The position numbers and the translations under genes are program-made. Source: Curvibacter sp. CHRR-16 (GTDB taxonomy: Bacteria > Pseudomonadota > Gammaproteobacteria > Burkholderiales > Burkholderiaceae_C). Taken from it: 64,000 nt of DNA. The stretch spans positions 47,941 through 111,940 of the forward strand of contig NZ_JAHCSH010000007.1 in assembly GCF_018474005.1 (NCBI RefSeq), given 5' to 3'. Positions 28,580-37,063 of the stretch are shown here, piece by piece (the stretch's first letter is position 1; each line of letters begins with the position of its first letter). The notes beneath the pieces were generated by a model. The model was not told where the DNA came from and ran no database searches. It worked only from the letters and a program-made list of their open reading frames with translations.

Positions 28580-28581
28580 GG
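28536..28581. repeat. 46-bp direct repeat, right copy
   Basis: Identical to 25882-25927. It begins two bases after the LysE stop codon, so the insert is trimmed tightly against the repeat. No inverted terminal repeats or transposase are visible between the copies. Confidence 0.95.
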
Positions 28582-28631
28582 CGGGATTATGCGGGAGGCC
28601 TGCGATACAACGCTTGCTCAGTGCAGGGAGC

Positions 28632-29000
28632 TTACACACCAACCAGCTTCTTGAAAGAACCCAATACGGCGTCACCATTAAAAGGCTTGACGATCCAGCC
28701 TTTGATACCGGCCGCTTTGCCGCGCTCTTTCATAGCGGGGGAGTTTTCGGTGGTGAGCATCACAATGTTGACGCTTGCATTGCCCAATTCAGTACGCACT
28801 TTCTCGGCCATGGTCAGGCCGTCCATATTGGGCATGTTGACGTCACAGACGATGAGCTTGATAGCTGCATCGGCCTTGAGCTTGGTCAGACCATCACGAC
28901 CATCGACTGCGTAGCTCACATCAAAGCCATTTTTTTTCAAGAAATCACCCACTTCATTGCGAACGGTGCTGGAGTCATCCACTACAAGAATGTGTGCCAT
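28632..29000 (-). CDS. CheY-like single-domain response regulator
   Basis: 122 residues, receiver domain only. Acidic pocket Asp8-Asp9, phospho-acceptor Asp53 in CDVNMPNMDG, Thr83/Thr84 in MLTTENS and Lys105 in VKPF are all present, so it should be phosphorylated. Last gene of the chemosensory-like operon that starts at 33656; output could be a motor switch, as for CheY, or another protein partner. It is followed on the same strand by the displaced start of the lolC-type gene. Confidence 0.93.
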   Translation of the reverse strand: MAHILVVDDSSTVRNEVGDFLKKNGFDVSYAVDGRDGLTKLKADAAIKLIVCDVNMPNMDGLTMAEKVRTELGNASVNIVMLTTENSPAMKERGKAAGIKGWIVKPFNGDAVLGSFKKLVGV

Positions 29001-29020
29001 GGTTAGATCCTTTCAAAATG

Positions 29021-29995
29021 TCAGAAAAATTCGAGTTCCCCGGCTGCCACCAGGTGATTCAAGGATTGGTCGTTTTCATGAAAATCCTCGGGCGACCAGT
29101 TGAGGTTGAAAGCAAAGCGCTGGTAAATCACCAAAGGCGCTAGCGCCGCGTTGCCTGGGTCGGTCAATACACACTTGAAGCACAACTGCGGGTTGACCGA
29201 ACCAAAGGAGATGTACCGGTGCATGTGGTTGATGACGATGGGCACCTGCGCCAGATGCGCCTCGATTGGCTTGATGGCGCTGTAGCGGTTTTTGAAAGCC
29301 CCCCAAATCAGGTTCGTAATCTCACCCAATATGCCGTTGAGGTTGCGAAAGTCGTCGCCTTCGTCCTGCGCAATGTGCGTTTTATCGCTTTTGACCAGCG
29401 CGAGCAAAGGGGCTTCTTCGGCTTGCAAAGTCATGTAGCCGCGGCACCAATTAGTCTCAACGGGAATCAGGGTGAAAATTTCACCAAAAATCAACCGATC
29501 GCGCACGATGCAGGGCGTCTCTATGCGCACCTGCAGCCCCTTGAACTGGCTTTGTAGCGAGGTCAGCGTCATCTCTGCAATGCCGGACACCAATTTGGCG
29601 GGGTACACCAAGCTGAAGATAGAGGTCTCTATCACATCTTTGAGTGCATCGATGTTCTCCAAGGTGTAGGTACAGGCAAACGGTTCGCGTTGTGCCCCAG
29701 AGAGAGCAGCCAGACTCTGGGCAGATTCACAGCGCAGAAATAGCGGCAGTTCTGGCCTGATTTTGTGAATCTGGTGGCCCAGTTCTATCCCCTCTCGGGG
29801 TTTGCCAACCAAATCTTCGGCCATCATGATGCCGCCCAGATCCACATTGGAGCGCAGCACGGCCAGCAAATTTTCCTCGCGCACCTTCAGCGGTTGGAGA
29901 TTGTTTTCCGTGCAGAAATGGTTGATGTGTTCGAGGGCTGGCGGGCTGTTATCGAGTACCAGCACTTTACTGATCAGCGTGTTGTGACTTGTCAT
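29021..29995 (-). CDS. degenerate receiver plus CheX-like phosphatase protein
   Basis: 324 residues. The N-terminal 125 residues have a receiver-like order (VLVLDNSPPALEHI, then IMMAEDLVGKPREGIELG) in which the usual acidic residues are partly replaced, so it may be a pseudo-receiver. Residues about 140-300 resemble CheX: LNGILGEITNLIWG supplies the Glu225-x-x-Asn228 pair used by CheC/CheX/FliY phosphatases to attack phospho-CheY. The C-terminus ends in GELEFF, shared with the next protein of the operon. It probably dephosphorylates the CheY-like regulator encoded 20 bp downstream; this is inference from fold and context. Confidence 0.65.
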   Translation of the reverse strand: MTSHNTLISKVLVLDNSPPALEHINHFCTENNLQPLKVREENLLAVLRSNVDLGGIMMAEDLVGKPREGIELGHQIHKIRPELPLFLRCESAQSLAALSGAQREPFACTYTLENIDALKDVIETSIFSLVYPAKLVSGIAEMTLTSLQSQFKGLQVRIETPCIVRDRLIFGEIFTLIPVETNWCRGYMTLQAEEAPLLALVKSDKTHIAQDEGDDFRNLNGILGEITNLIWGAFKNRYSAIKPIEAHLAQVPIVINHMHRYISFGSVNPQLCFKCVLTDPGNAALAPLVIYQRFAFNLNWSPEDFHENDQSLNHLVAAGELEFF

Positions 29996-30015
29996 AGCAG
30001 TGGTTTCCAGTGCAG

Positions 30016-30570
30016 TTAAAAAAATTCCAGCTCTCCAGTGCTCTGCGGCGCTTCGACCGTTGGCAGTTCGAAGTCAATATCCTGGTACTCGGTGACGCAC
30101 AAGCTGGCCCGCAGTCGCACGCCCGACTGCAGGTGCAACACAAAGTGCTGCAAATGCCCGTAATGCAACAAAGAAAAATGCTCGGCACAGCGGCTATCCA
30201 TCATGTTGGGTGTAGACATACCAATGTGCTCAAACACACGGCCCAATTCGCGGTTCAAAGTGCCACAGCACAGGTTGCCCCGCTCGGCAATGGCATCGTG
30301 GAACATCTGCGCATCCATGTGCTCAGACTGCACACGGGTGAGCGCTGCATAGTGGTTGCGGGTGACGGCATCGCGGTTGAAGTAAATCAGCACCATTAGC
30401 CGGAACTGGTAGGTGGACACCGACAACATCACCACTTCCTGCTCGCTCACCGGGGCAATGTCTGGCACAGGTTCAAGGCTCAGCACGGTGTCCTGCGACC
30501 CGACCAAGGCACTGCGCATGCTCAACAAAACCATGTCGTTGAGCGCCTGTTTGGCACGTTCGCTAATCAT
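30016..30570 (-). CDS. CheX-like chemotaxis phosphatase-family protein
   Basis: 184 residues. A helix with AIAERGNLCCGTLNRELGR carries Glu96-x-x-Asn99, the spacing of the CheX/CheC active site, and the strand pattern before it fits that fold. It ends in TGELEFF, the same six-residue tail as the neighbouring receiver-CheX protein. The start ATG overlaps the stop of the MCP-like gene by 4 bp, so translation is coupled. Presumed to act on the same phosphorylated regulator or to be an inactive scaffold. Moderately sure of the family, not of the activity. Confidence 0.6.
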   Translation of the reverse strand: MISERAKQALNDMVLLSMRSALVGSQDTVLSLEPVPDIAPVSEQEVVMLSVSTYQFRLMVLIYFNRDAVTRNHYAALTRVQSEHMDAQMFHDAIAERGNLCCGTLNRELGRVFEHIGMSTPNMMDSRCAEHFSLLHYGHLQHFVLHLQSGVRLRASLCVTEYQDIDFELPTVEAPQSTGELEFF

Positions 30571-31301
30571 GGTTGACCTTGTGATTGCAGCACCACCAAG
30601 GTCTTGCGGTTGATCAGCTCCAGCCCCGTGACAGCACCGATGATCATCTTGCCGCCCGCCTGCATGTCCTGAAAGGTTGCGGTAGTTATCAGATCGTTCG
30701 CATACAAGGCACGCCGATAGTCTTTGGACAGCGCCTCTGCGCGGCCCGCTAGGCTGCGCATTTCTTCAGCCACGATCGCAAAACCACGCCCCATATCTCC
30801 AGCGCGAGCCGCCTCGATGGACGCATTGAGCGTCACGATGATCATCTGCTGCACGATGCGCGCGAAATCATCGTTTTTGGAGTGCATACCCTTGTTGTGG
30901 GTCAGCAAGATATTCATGTCGGCATGCCAGCGCTCAAACGTCTTGCTCACATCCAGCAACTCACTGATAGCGGTAGCCAGCTGCTCACAGTGCCCGCCCG
31001 CATGGCTTTGCATGTGCTGCGCCTGTTTCATCACTTGCTGCAAGGCGTTGTTGCGGTCGTGTTCCAGTGCGCAATATTCCAACTGCAGTCGATCATTGAC
31101 TGCACGCAATTGCTGGTGCATGCCAGCCAATTCATCTTCAAGCGCATTGATCGTTTCTTGCAATTGGGCACTTTCGGCTCGCGATTCGCCCAGATACACG
31201 GTGTTTTTAGCCGTCTGTTGCCGGAGTTGTCGATAGAACCAAGCCCACACACCTGCGCTCAAGACAATACCCGCCATGAAGGCGATCAGCATTTCTGTCA
31301 T
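30567..31301 (-). CDS. minimal membrane-anchored MCP-like protein
   Basis: 244 residues. One N-terminal membrane helix (about 4-24), a coiled coil (about 40-100), then a single chemoreceptor hairpin tip at 155-187 (TLNASIEAARAGDMGRGFAI and AEEMRSLAGRAEALS). There is no periplasmic sensor domain, no HAMP and no methylation helices of normal length, so it cannot work as a standard receptor. It may be an adaptor that nucleates signalling with the CheA-like kinase encoded 15 bp upstream. The downstream CheX-like gene overlaps it by 4 bp. Confidence 0.8.
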   Translation of the reverse strand: MTEMLIAFMAGIVLSAGVWAWFYRQLRQQTAKNTVYLGESRAESAQLQETINALEDELAGMHQQLRAVNDRLQLEYCALEHDRNNALQQVMKQAQHMQSHAGGHCEQLATAISELLDVSKTFERWHADMNILLTHNKGMHSKNDDFARIVQQMIIVTLNASIEAARAGDMGRGFAIVAEEMRSLAGRAEALSKDYRRALYANDLITTATFQDMQAGGKMIIGAVTGLELINRKTLVVLQSQGQP

Positions 31302-31316
31302 GTTGTGCCCCTGTAT

Positions 31317-33656
31317 TCAGAGGGTTCGGGTCAGCACTGCGAACTTCGCAGGCAGTGTGATAACCGTCTCAAAAGGACAGTACTGGGCCTGCGCATCACG
31401 GCTGGCCAGCTCCAAGGTGATATCCCCACCCAGCTCTTGAATAAACCCCCGCACAGCATCCATGCCCACACCCCGGCCAGACACTTCGGTGACTTCGTTG
31501 GCTGTTGAAAAACCTGAGGCAAAAATCAGCTGTGCGATGTCGTGTGCTGAAGTCTGCGCATCAGCGTCCAACAGGCCTTGCTCGATGGCTTTGCCTTTGA
31601 TGCGTTGCAAAGCCAGCCCACGGCCATCGTCCTTGAGGCGCAAGGTCAATGCGTGCGCATCAAGATGGGCACTCAAGGTGATCTCACCTGCTTGCGGCTT
31701 GCCCATCGCCACGCGCTCCGCAGGCAACTCCAGCCCATGGTCCAAGGCGTTGCGGTACAGGTGCATGAACACATTGCCCAAGGTATTGGCCAACTGGGTG
31801 CGAACCAAGATGCCCGCTTCCTGCACGACTACCTGGGGCGCATCCTTGCCCAGCTCCTTGGCCAATGAGGGCAAGGATTGGATCACGCCACTGAGCATGC
31901 GGGACAAAGGCTCTGCCCCCAGTTGCTTGAGTACATCCCGCGCCTCTTGCAGCGTAGTGCTTTGTTGTGCGGCATCTTGCATACCCGCTTTTTCCAGGCG
32001 TTCAATCAGGCTGTTCACCACCTCTTGGGGAACCTGCACAAATGGGGTGCTACTCGCGTGACGTCCCCCGACCTTGCGACCCAGTGTCACATCGTTGATA
32101 CGCGCATAGTGCGCCACCATCTCGGCAACCTGTTTGAGCTCGGTTTGCAGCAATGGCGTGTCCCACGCCTGTTGGCCGTGGCGGATGCGGTCATAGCGCT
32201 CCTCCGCCTGGTGCACCAGATCGGTCAACTGCAGTAGTCCATAAGTGCGGGCATTGCCTTTGATCGTGTGCATATTGCGAAACAACACAGCCACAGCATC
32301 TTGACGTGCGCTTTCCGAAGCAGCCTCAACGGAGTCAATGAGTGCGCCGTTTTCTGTCAAGAATCGATTGGCACTGTCAATGAACTCCTCAAACTTCTCT
32401 TGGTGCACGCCCAGTATCTCGCCTATGAGTGCCAACTCTTTCTTCTGGGCATCTGCCGCTTGGGTCAGCGCACGCAGATCGGTAACGTCACGCAGGCACA
32501 GCAGCAAGCGCAGCGTGGTTCCCGACTCATCGGTGATGGGAGACCAATTCAAATCCAAAATCTTGGTGCGCCCATCGGGCATGGGCTTGACGATTTCGTG
32601 GGGCAGCAGGTGAACGTTGAACTCGAAGTTCATCACATCCTCACCAATACAGGCGCTGATGGCTGTCTCCATCTGGTTGAGCGCATCCAGCCCCAAGCCA
32701 CTGCCATCAAACACCACGTGCATCACGTTGCGGCCAGCAATGTCATTGGTTTCCAGCACCGTCTTGAGGTGCTCAGAAAACTCAGGGTGGATGATGCCGC
32801 CGCCCTCTATGGTCAAAATGCCCTGCGGGATGTAGTGCAGCATGGCGTGGATATCCGCTGTCTTCTGCCGGATTTTTTCGTTGCTTTGCTGGATTTTTTC
32901 GATCATGGCGTTGAAGGCCACAACCGATTTACCGATTTCATCCATGCGTGCCACGGGTACCCGGTGCGTAAAGTCTTGGCTGGTGGCAATCTCGGTCATC
33001 TTGGTTTCCATGTCGCCAATGGGGTGGATCACCTGGCGATAGAGCAGCAAGCCCATGACCCCCAAAGCCACAATGGCCAACAAGGTCACCACAGAGAGTG
33101 TGCTGGTCGTGGCGCGCAAGTTGCCGTTGACTGCAGCAATGGCGTCGTCTTTGCTACGGCGTTTTTCTACCTGCACGGTTTCAATCACGCTTATCTGCTC
33201 GCGCAGGTACTGATCCACCGTGGCCGCCATGGTGGCTTGTGCCAACTCCTTTTGACCTTGCAGCATAAAGTTAGCAGTGTCATCAATGGAGGCGAAGTAG
33301 TTTTGCAAACTCTCTTGGGCCTGTTTGATCAAGCCGCGCTGGATGTCGTTGTCGGCAGAGACCATCTGGTCGTCTAAGGCACGCTGTAGATCGGCTTTTT
33401 TCTTTTTGAGTTCTTCGTGCATTTGAAGGATCGCCGCCTTGTCAGGCGCATCCACCATGCCCATGGTGGCGATCTGCACATCCTTCAACTGCCCCATCAG
33501 TTCCACCGATTTCAGGCTGCTGGGCACCACCCCCTCTGTCACTGACTGAACCTCTTTGCTGCTTCTGGTGTTTTGCAAGACTGCAAATCCACCCGTAAAG
33601 AGCAGGGCTAAAAAGCTCAAGCCGATGAGCAAAAGAATGCGTTGACGAATATTCAT
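31317..33656 (-). CDS. membrane-bound CheA-like hybrid histidine kinase
   Basis: 779 residues combining receptor and kinase. TM1 about 7-27; periplasmic four-helix-bundle domain to about 186; TM2 187-206; HAMP about 207-260; PAS-like domain about 268-400; Hpt helix with phospho-acceptor His463 in MHTIKGNARTYG; then a CheA-type ATPase with N box HLYRNALDHG (632-641), G1 DDGRGL (676-681) and G2 GRGVGMDAV (727-735). The CheW-like docking domain and the P2 domain of classical CheA are missing. First gene of the five-gene operon and presumably the phosphate source for the CheY-like regulator. Confidence 0.85.
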   Translation of the reverse strand: MNIRQRILLLIGLSFLALLFTGGFAVLQNTRSSKEVQSVTEGVVPSSLKSVELMGQLKDVQIATMGMVDAPDKAAILQMHEELKKKKADLQRALDDQMVSADNDIQRGLIKQAQESLQNYFASIDDTANFMLQGQKELAQATMAATVDQYLREQISVIETVQVEKRRSKDDAIAAVNGNLRATTSTLSVVTLLAIVALGVMGLLLYRQVIHPIGDMETKMTEIATSQDFTHRVPVARMDEIGKSVVAFNAMIEKIQQSNEKIRQKTADIHAMLHYIPQGILTIEGGGIIHPEFSEHLKTVLETNDIAGRNVMHVVFDGSGLGLDALNQMETAISACIGEDVMNFEFNVHLLPHEIVKPMPDGRTKILDLNWSPITDESGTTLRLLLCLRDVTDLRALTQAADAQKKELALIGEILGVHQEKFEEFIDSANRFLTENGALIDSVEAASESARQDAVAVLFRNMHTIKGNARTYGLLQLTDLVHQAEERYDRIRHGQQAWDTPLLQTELKQVAEMVAHYARINDVTLGRKVGGRHASSTPFVQVPQEVVNSLIERLEKAGMQDAAQQSTTLQEARDVLKQLGAEPLSRMLSGVIQSLPSLAKELGKDAPQVVVQEAGILVRTQLANTLGNVFMHLYRNALDHGLELPAERVAMGKPQAGEITLSAHLDAHALTLRLKDDGRGLALQRIKGKAIEQGLLDADAQTSAHDIAQLIFASGFSTANEVTEVSGRGVGMDAVRGFIQELGGDITLELASRDAQAQYCPFETVITLPAKFAVLTRTL

Positions 33657-33830
33657 GGCAACAGTTCGCCTGAGGCGATAAATTGGAATGTGAATCAGCT
33701 CTCTACCAAGGCCAGAGCGGAAACGAAAGAACGACTAACTTTCGGACTCCATGATTCAGATTTCTTGTGGCATCCATATTTCAGTCTTGCGAAAATTGGA
33801 TGTCCAAAGCTCCACGCAGAAAGCAGCCCC

Positions 33831-34232
33831 ATGCCCATCCACGCACTCAGCCACCTGACCTTTGTCGTGCGCGATTTAGTGCGCACGGCCCAGTTACTGA
33901 CAGACGGTTTGGGGGCCCAGGAGGTTTACGACAGCGCTGCGCACCAGTTCTCGCTCTCGCACGAGAAGTTTTTTCTGCTGGGTGGCGTGTGGCTGGCCTT
34001 TATGCAAGGTGAACCCACCGAGCGCAGCTATCGCCATGTGGCGTTTAGCGTGCCCGAAGACGAGTTGCCAGAGTACGAACGCCGTTTGCGCGCTGCAGGT
34101 GCCGAAATCAAACCACCCCGCCCACGGGTAGAGGGCGAAGGCCAGTCGCTGTACTTTTACGACTTCGACAACAACCTGTTTGAGCTGCATACGGGCACAC
34201 TGGCGCAACGGCTGGCGCGCTACCAGCGCTGA
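33831..34232 (+). CDS. fosX: FosX-type fosfomycin-hydrolase-like VOC protein
   Basis: 133 residues from the ATG at 33831, the usual size for FosX; the open frame upstream has no family character. Vicinal-oxygen-chelate fold with predicted metal ligands His in LSHLTFVV, His in YRHVAFSV and Glu in NNLFELHTG, and the conserved stretch PRVEGEGQSLYFYDFDNN. The last block and the AQRLARY tail agree with the FosX epoxide hydrolase group rather than glyoxalase I. It is a stand-alone chromosomal gene next to recJ with no mobile element, so it is probably native. Whether it protects against fosfomycin is not shown by sequence. Confidence 0.8.
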   Translation: MPIHALSHLTFVVRDLVRTAQLLTDGLGAQEVYDSAAHQFSLSHEKFFLLGGVWLAFMQGEPTERSYRHVAFSVPEDELPEYERRLRAAGAEIKPPRPRVEGEGQSLYFYDFDNNLFELHTGTLAQRLARYQR

Positions 34233-34276
34233 AAAACAGCGGTGCACGGCACCCGCCATGGCCGACAATACGCCCC

Positions 34277-35311
34277 ATGTCCGCCCAGCCAAGCCCACTC
34301 ATCATTGCCCACGCAGCGCCCAGCAGTGACGCGTGCCAAGAGGCGCTGCCACTGCTGCGCCTGCCCCACTTGGAACACCTGCTGCCGCTGCTGCACCACA
34401 CCCCCTGCCCCCGCTTACCCGCGCTGTGCCACAACAGCCCGGCCGAGCACCTGCTGGCGCAGGCGTGGGGCTGGAATAGCGCCTTCACCGCCGATGGCTT
34501 GCTGCCCTTTGCCGCCCATGTGGCACAGCAGCGGGGTTTACCCACCCCGGCGGGGCAAGGCTGGGCCTTCATCACCCCCTGCCACTGGGACATACAGACC
34601 AGCCACCTGACCATGGCCGCCCCCGAACTGCTGCAACTGAGCGACGACGAGGGCGAAGCCCTGCGCCAAGCGATGCTGCCCTACTTTGTGGAAGACGGCC
34701 TGAGCCTGCACGCCCTGCCCCGCAGCGATGCCAGCGCCCCCTTGCAATGGCTGGCCTGCGGCGCTGCGTTGCACCAACTGCCCACCGCCTCGCTGGCGGT
34801 GGCCGTGGGCAACACCATTGACGACTACCTGCCACGCCAGCCCCAAACCCGCAGCCTGCGCCGCCTGCAAAACGAGATGCAGATGCTGCTCTACAGCCAC
34901 CCGGTGAACGACACCCGCGCCATGCAGCAACACCGGGTGGTGAACTCCTTCTGGATCAGTGGCACAGGCGAGTGGCCTGCCAGTAGCGGCGCGCCGATCG
35001 ACGTGTCCCCAACAAGCCCCCCCGTTGCATTGCACACCGCGCTCCAAAACGCCAGCCAGCAGCACGACCCCCGTGCTTGGCACGATGCCTGGCTGGGACT
35101 CGATGCAGAACTGATTGCCCCGCTGGTGGAGCGTTGCCGCGCAGGCCAAGCCGTAGACTTGTACCTGTGCGGCCCGCACAAAGCCCTGCACCTGCACCGC
35201 ACGGCGGGCGAATCCGGCCCCCACCAGCCACTGGCCCAGCGCCTGCTGCGTTCCCTGCCCTGGCACACCCCCCAACCGCAGGCTGTGGCCTTGCTGCAAA
35301 GCCTGCTCTGA
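34277..35311 (+). CDS. conserved protein upstream of recJ, function unknown
   Basis: 344 residues, no signal peptide and no membrane segments. Features are a leading IIAHAAP strand, GWAFITPCHWDIQ, LQNEMQMLLYSHPVND followed by VNSFWISGTGEWP. Relatives upstream of recJ in this order are sometimes labelled as phosphoglycerate-mutase-like; I see too little to confirm catalysis. It ends 21 bp before recJ on the same strand and is probably cotranscribed with it. Composition is strongly GC-rich like its neighbours. Confidence 0.7.
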   Translation: MSAQPSPLIIAHAAPSSDACQEALPLLRLPHLEHLLPLLHHTPCPRLPALCHNSPAEHLLAQAWGWNSAFTADGLLPFAAHVAQQRGLPTPAGQGWAFITPCHWDIQTSHLTMAAPELLQLSDDEGEALRQAMLPYFVEDGLSLHALPRSDASAPLQWLACGAALHQLPTASLAVAVGNTIDDYLPRQPQTRSLRRLQNEMQMLLYSHPVNDTRAMQQHRVVNSFWISGTGEWPASSGAPIDVSPTSPPVALHTALQNASQQHDPRAWHDAWLGLDAELIAPLVERCRAGQAVDLYLCGPHKALHLHRTAGESGPHQPLAQRLLRSLPWHTPQPQAVALLQSLL

Positions 35312-35332
35312 ACACCCCATGCACCTGAATTA

Positions 35333-37063
35333 ATGCACCTGATCCCACGCTCCGCCCCTGCCCAGACCGCCCAAACACTGGAACAACAAGGCATACACCC
35401 CCTGCTGGCGCGCCTGTACGCCGCCCGCGGCGTGCGCCACCCCGACGAGCTGGACGACGCACTGACCAAACTGCTGCCCCCAGACACCATGAAAGGCGCT
35501 GCCGCCGCCGCCCGCCTACTGGCCGACGCCATGGCGGCCAATCTGCGCTTGTGCATCGTGGCCGACTACGACTGCGACGGTGCCACCGCCTGCGCCGTGG
35601 GCGTGCGTGGCCTGCGCCTGTTGGGCGCACAGCAGGTCAGCTACCTCGTACCCGACCGCGTGGTGGACGGCTACGGTCTGACCCCCACCATTGCCGAGCG
35701 GGTACATGCCCAAGGGGCGGACGTGCTCATCACCGTGGACAACGGCATTGCCAGCATTGCTGGCGTGCAGCGCGCCAAAGAGTTGGGCCTGCAGGTGCTG
35801 GTGACCGACCACCACTTGGTCGCTACCGACGAAGACGGCCACGCCCTGCTGCCTGCAGCGGACGTGATCGTCAACCCCAACCAGCCCGGTTGCGACTTCG
35901 CCAGCAAAAACCTGGCGGGCGTGGGCGTCATCTTTTACGTGCTGCTGGCGCTGCGCGCCGAGCTGCGCCAGCGCGGTGCCTGGCCCACTGGCCAGCAACC
36001 CAAGCTGGACACCCTGTTGCCACTGGTGGCACTGGGCACGGTGGCCGATGTGGTCAAGCTCGACGCCAACAACCGCCGCCTGGTATCCCAAGGCCTCAAA
36101 CGCGTGCAAAGCCTTGCTATGCCTGCTGGTCTAGCTAGCCTTTTTGTAGCAGCCGGACGCATCCCCGAGCGCGCCAGCGCCATGGACTTTGGCTTCGCAC
36201 TGGGGCCGCGCATCAACGCAGCAGGCCGATTGGCCGACATGACGCTGGGCATCGAATGCCTGCTGACGGACGATGCCGCCCGCGCCACCGAATTGGCGCA
36301 GACGCTCGACGGCATCAACCGCGAACGCCGCGAGGTGGAAGGCCAGATGCGCGAGCAAGCGCTGGAAATGGCCGAGATGCTGTTCGACGAAGACGAGGAG
36401 CCGCCCCCGGCCATTTGCGTGTTCGACCCCGACTTTCATGAAGGCGTGGTGGGCATCGTGGCGGCGCGTATCAAAGACAAGCTGCACCGCCCCACCTTTG
36501 TGCTGGCACCCAGCAGCGCACCGGGCAAGGAGCACGAGCTCAAGGGCTCGGGCCGCTCCATTCCAGGCTTTCATTTGCGCGATGCGCTGGACTTGGTGGC
36601 CAAGCGCTACCCCCAAGCCATCTTGCGCTTTGGCGGCCACGCCATGGCTGCGGGTTGCACCGTGCACGAGGACTACCTGCACGAATTCGACCAAGGCCTG
36701 CAAGAAGTGGCCGCCGAGTGGCTGGACGCCGCAACGCTGCAGCGCCGCCTAGAAACCGACGGCCCCCTGCCCGCCCAATGGCGCACGCCCGACATGGCCA
36801 GCACCCTGCAACGCCAAGTCTGGGGCCAGGGCTTTGCGCCCCCCACCTTCAGCGAGGAGTTGGAGGTGGTGAACCAACGCATCGTGGGCGAGAAGCACCT
36901 GCAGCTCAAACTGCGCCACCACGGCGAGGTGGTCGATGGCATTTGGTTCAACCACACCGCCAGCCTGCCCAGCCGCGCCCTACTGGCCTACCGGCTCGAT
37001 GTGGACGAATGGCAAGGCGTGCAGCGCACGCGCTTCATGATCGAGGGCATGCACAGTGAGTGA
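35333..37063 (+). CDS. recJ: single-stranded-DNA exonuclease RecJ
   Basis: 576 residues, 5'-to-3' single-strand exonuclease used in recombination and mismatch repair. DHH-family motifs: VADYDCDGATA near residue 75, VDNGIAS, TDHHL, and the DHHA1 region RFGGHAMAAGC near residue 430 with the GSGRSIPGFHLRDAL block ahead of it. The ATG at 35333 is used; ATGCACCTGA occurs twice (35319 and 35333) and the first copy gives only MHLN then stop. It overlaps the next gene by 8 bp. Confidence 0.95.
   Translation: MHLIPRSAPAQTAQTLEQQGIHPLLARLYAARGVRHPDELDDALTKLLPPDTMKGAAAAARLLADAMAANLRLCIVADYDCDGATACAVGVRGLRLLGAQQVSYLVPDRVVDGYGLTPTIAERVHAQGADVLITVDNGIASIAGVQRAKELGLQVLVTDHHLVATDEDGHALLPAADVIVNPNQPGCDFASKNLAGVGVIFYVLLALRAELRQRGAWPTGQQPKLDTLLPLVALGTVADVVKLDANNRRLVSQGLKRVQSLAMPAGLASLFVAAGRIPERASAMDFGFALGPRINAAGRLADMTLGIECLLTDDAARATELAQTLDGINRERREVEGQMREQALEMAEMLFDEDEEPPPAICVFDPDFHEGVVGIVAARIKDKLHRPTFVLAPSSAPGKEHELKGSGRSIPGFHLRDALDLVAKRYPQAILRFGGHAMAAGCTVHEDYLHEFDQGLQEVAAEWLDAATLQRRLETDGPLPAQWRTPDMASTLQRQVWGQGFAPPTFSEELEVVNQRIVGEKHLQLKLRHHGEVVDGIWFNHTASLPSRALLAYRLDVDEWQGVQRTRFMIEGMHSE

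Noticed and set aside
32268..33377. 369-residue plus-strand frame opposite the CheA-like kinase
   Set aside because: Shadow frame; the minus-strand kinase accounts for the sequence.
33831..34232. Glyoxalase I call for the VOC protein
   Set aside because: Length and the RVEGEGQSLYFYDFDNN and FELHTG blocks fit FosX-type proteins better.
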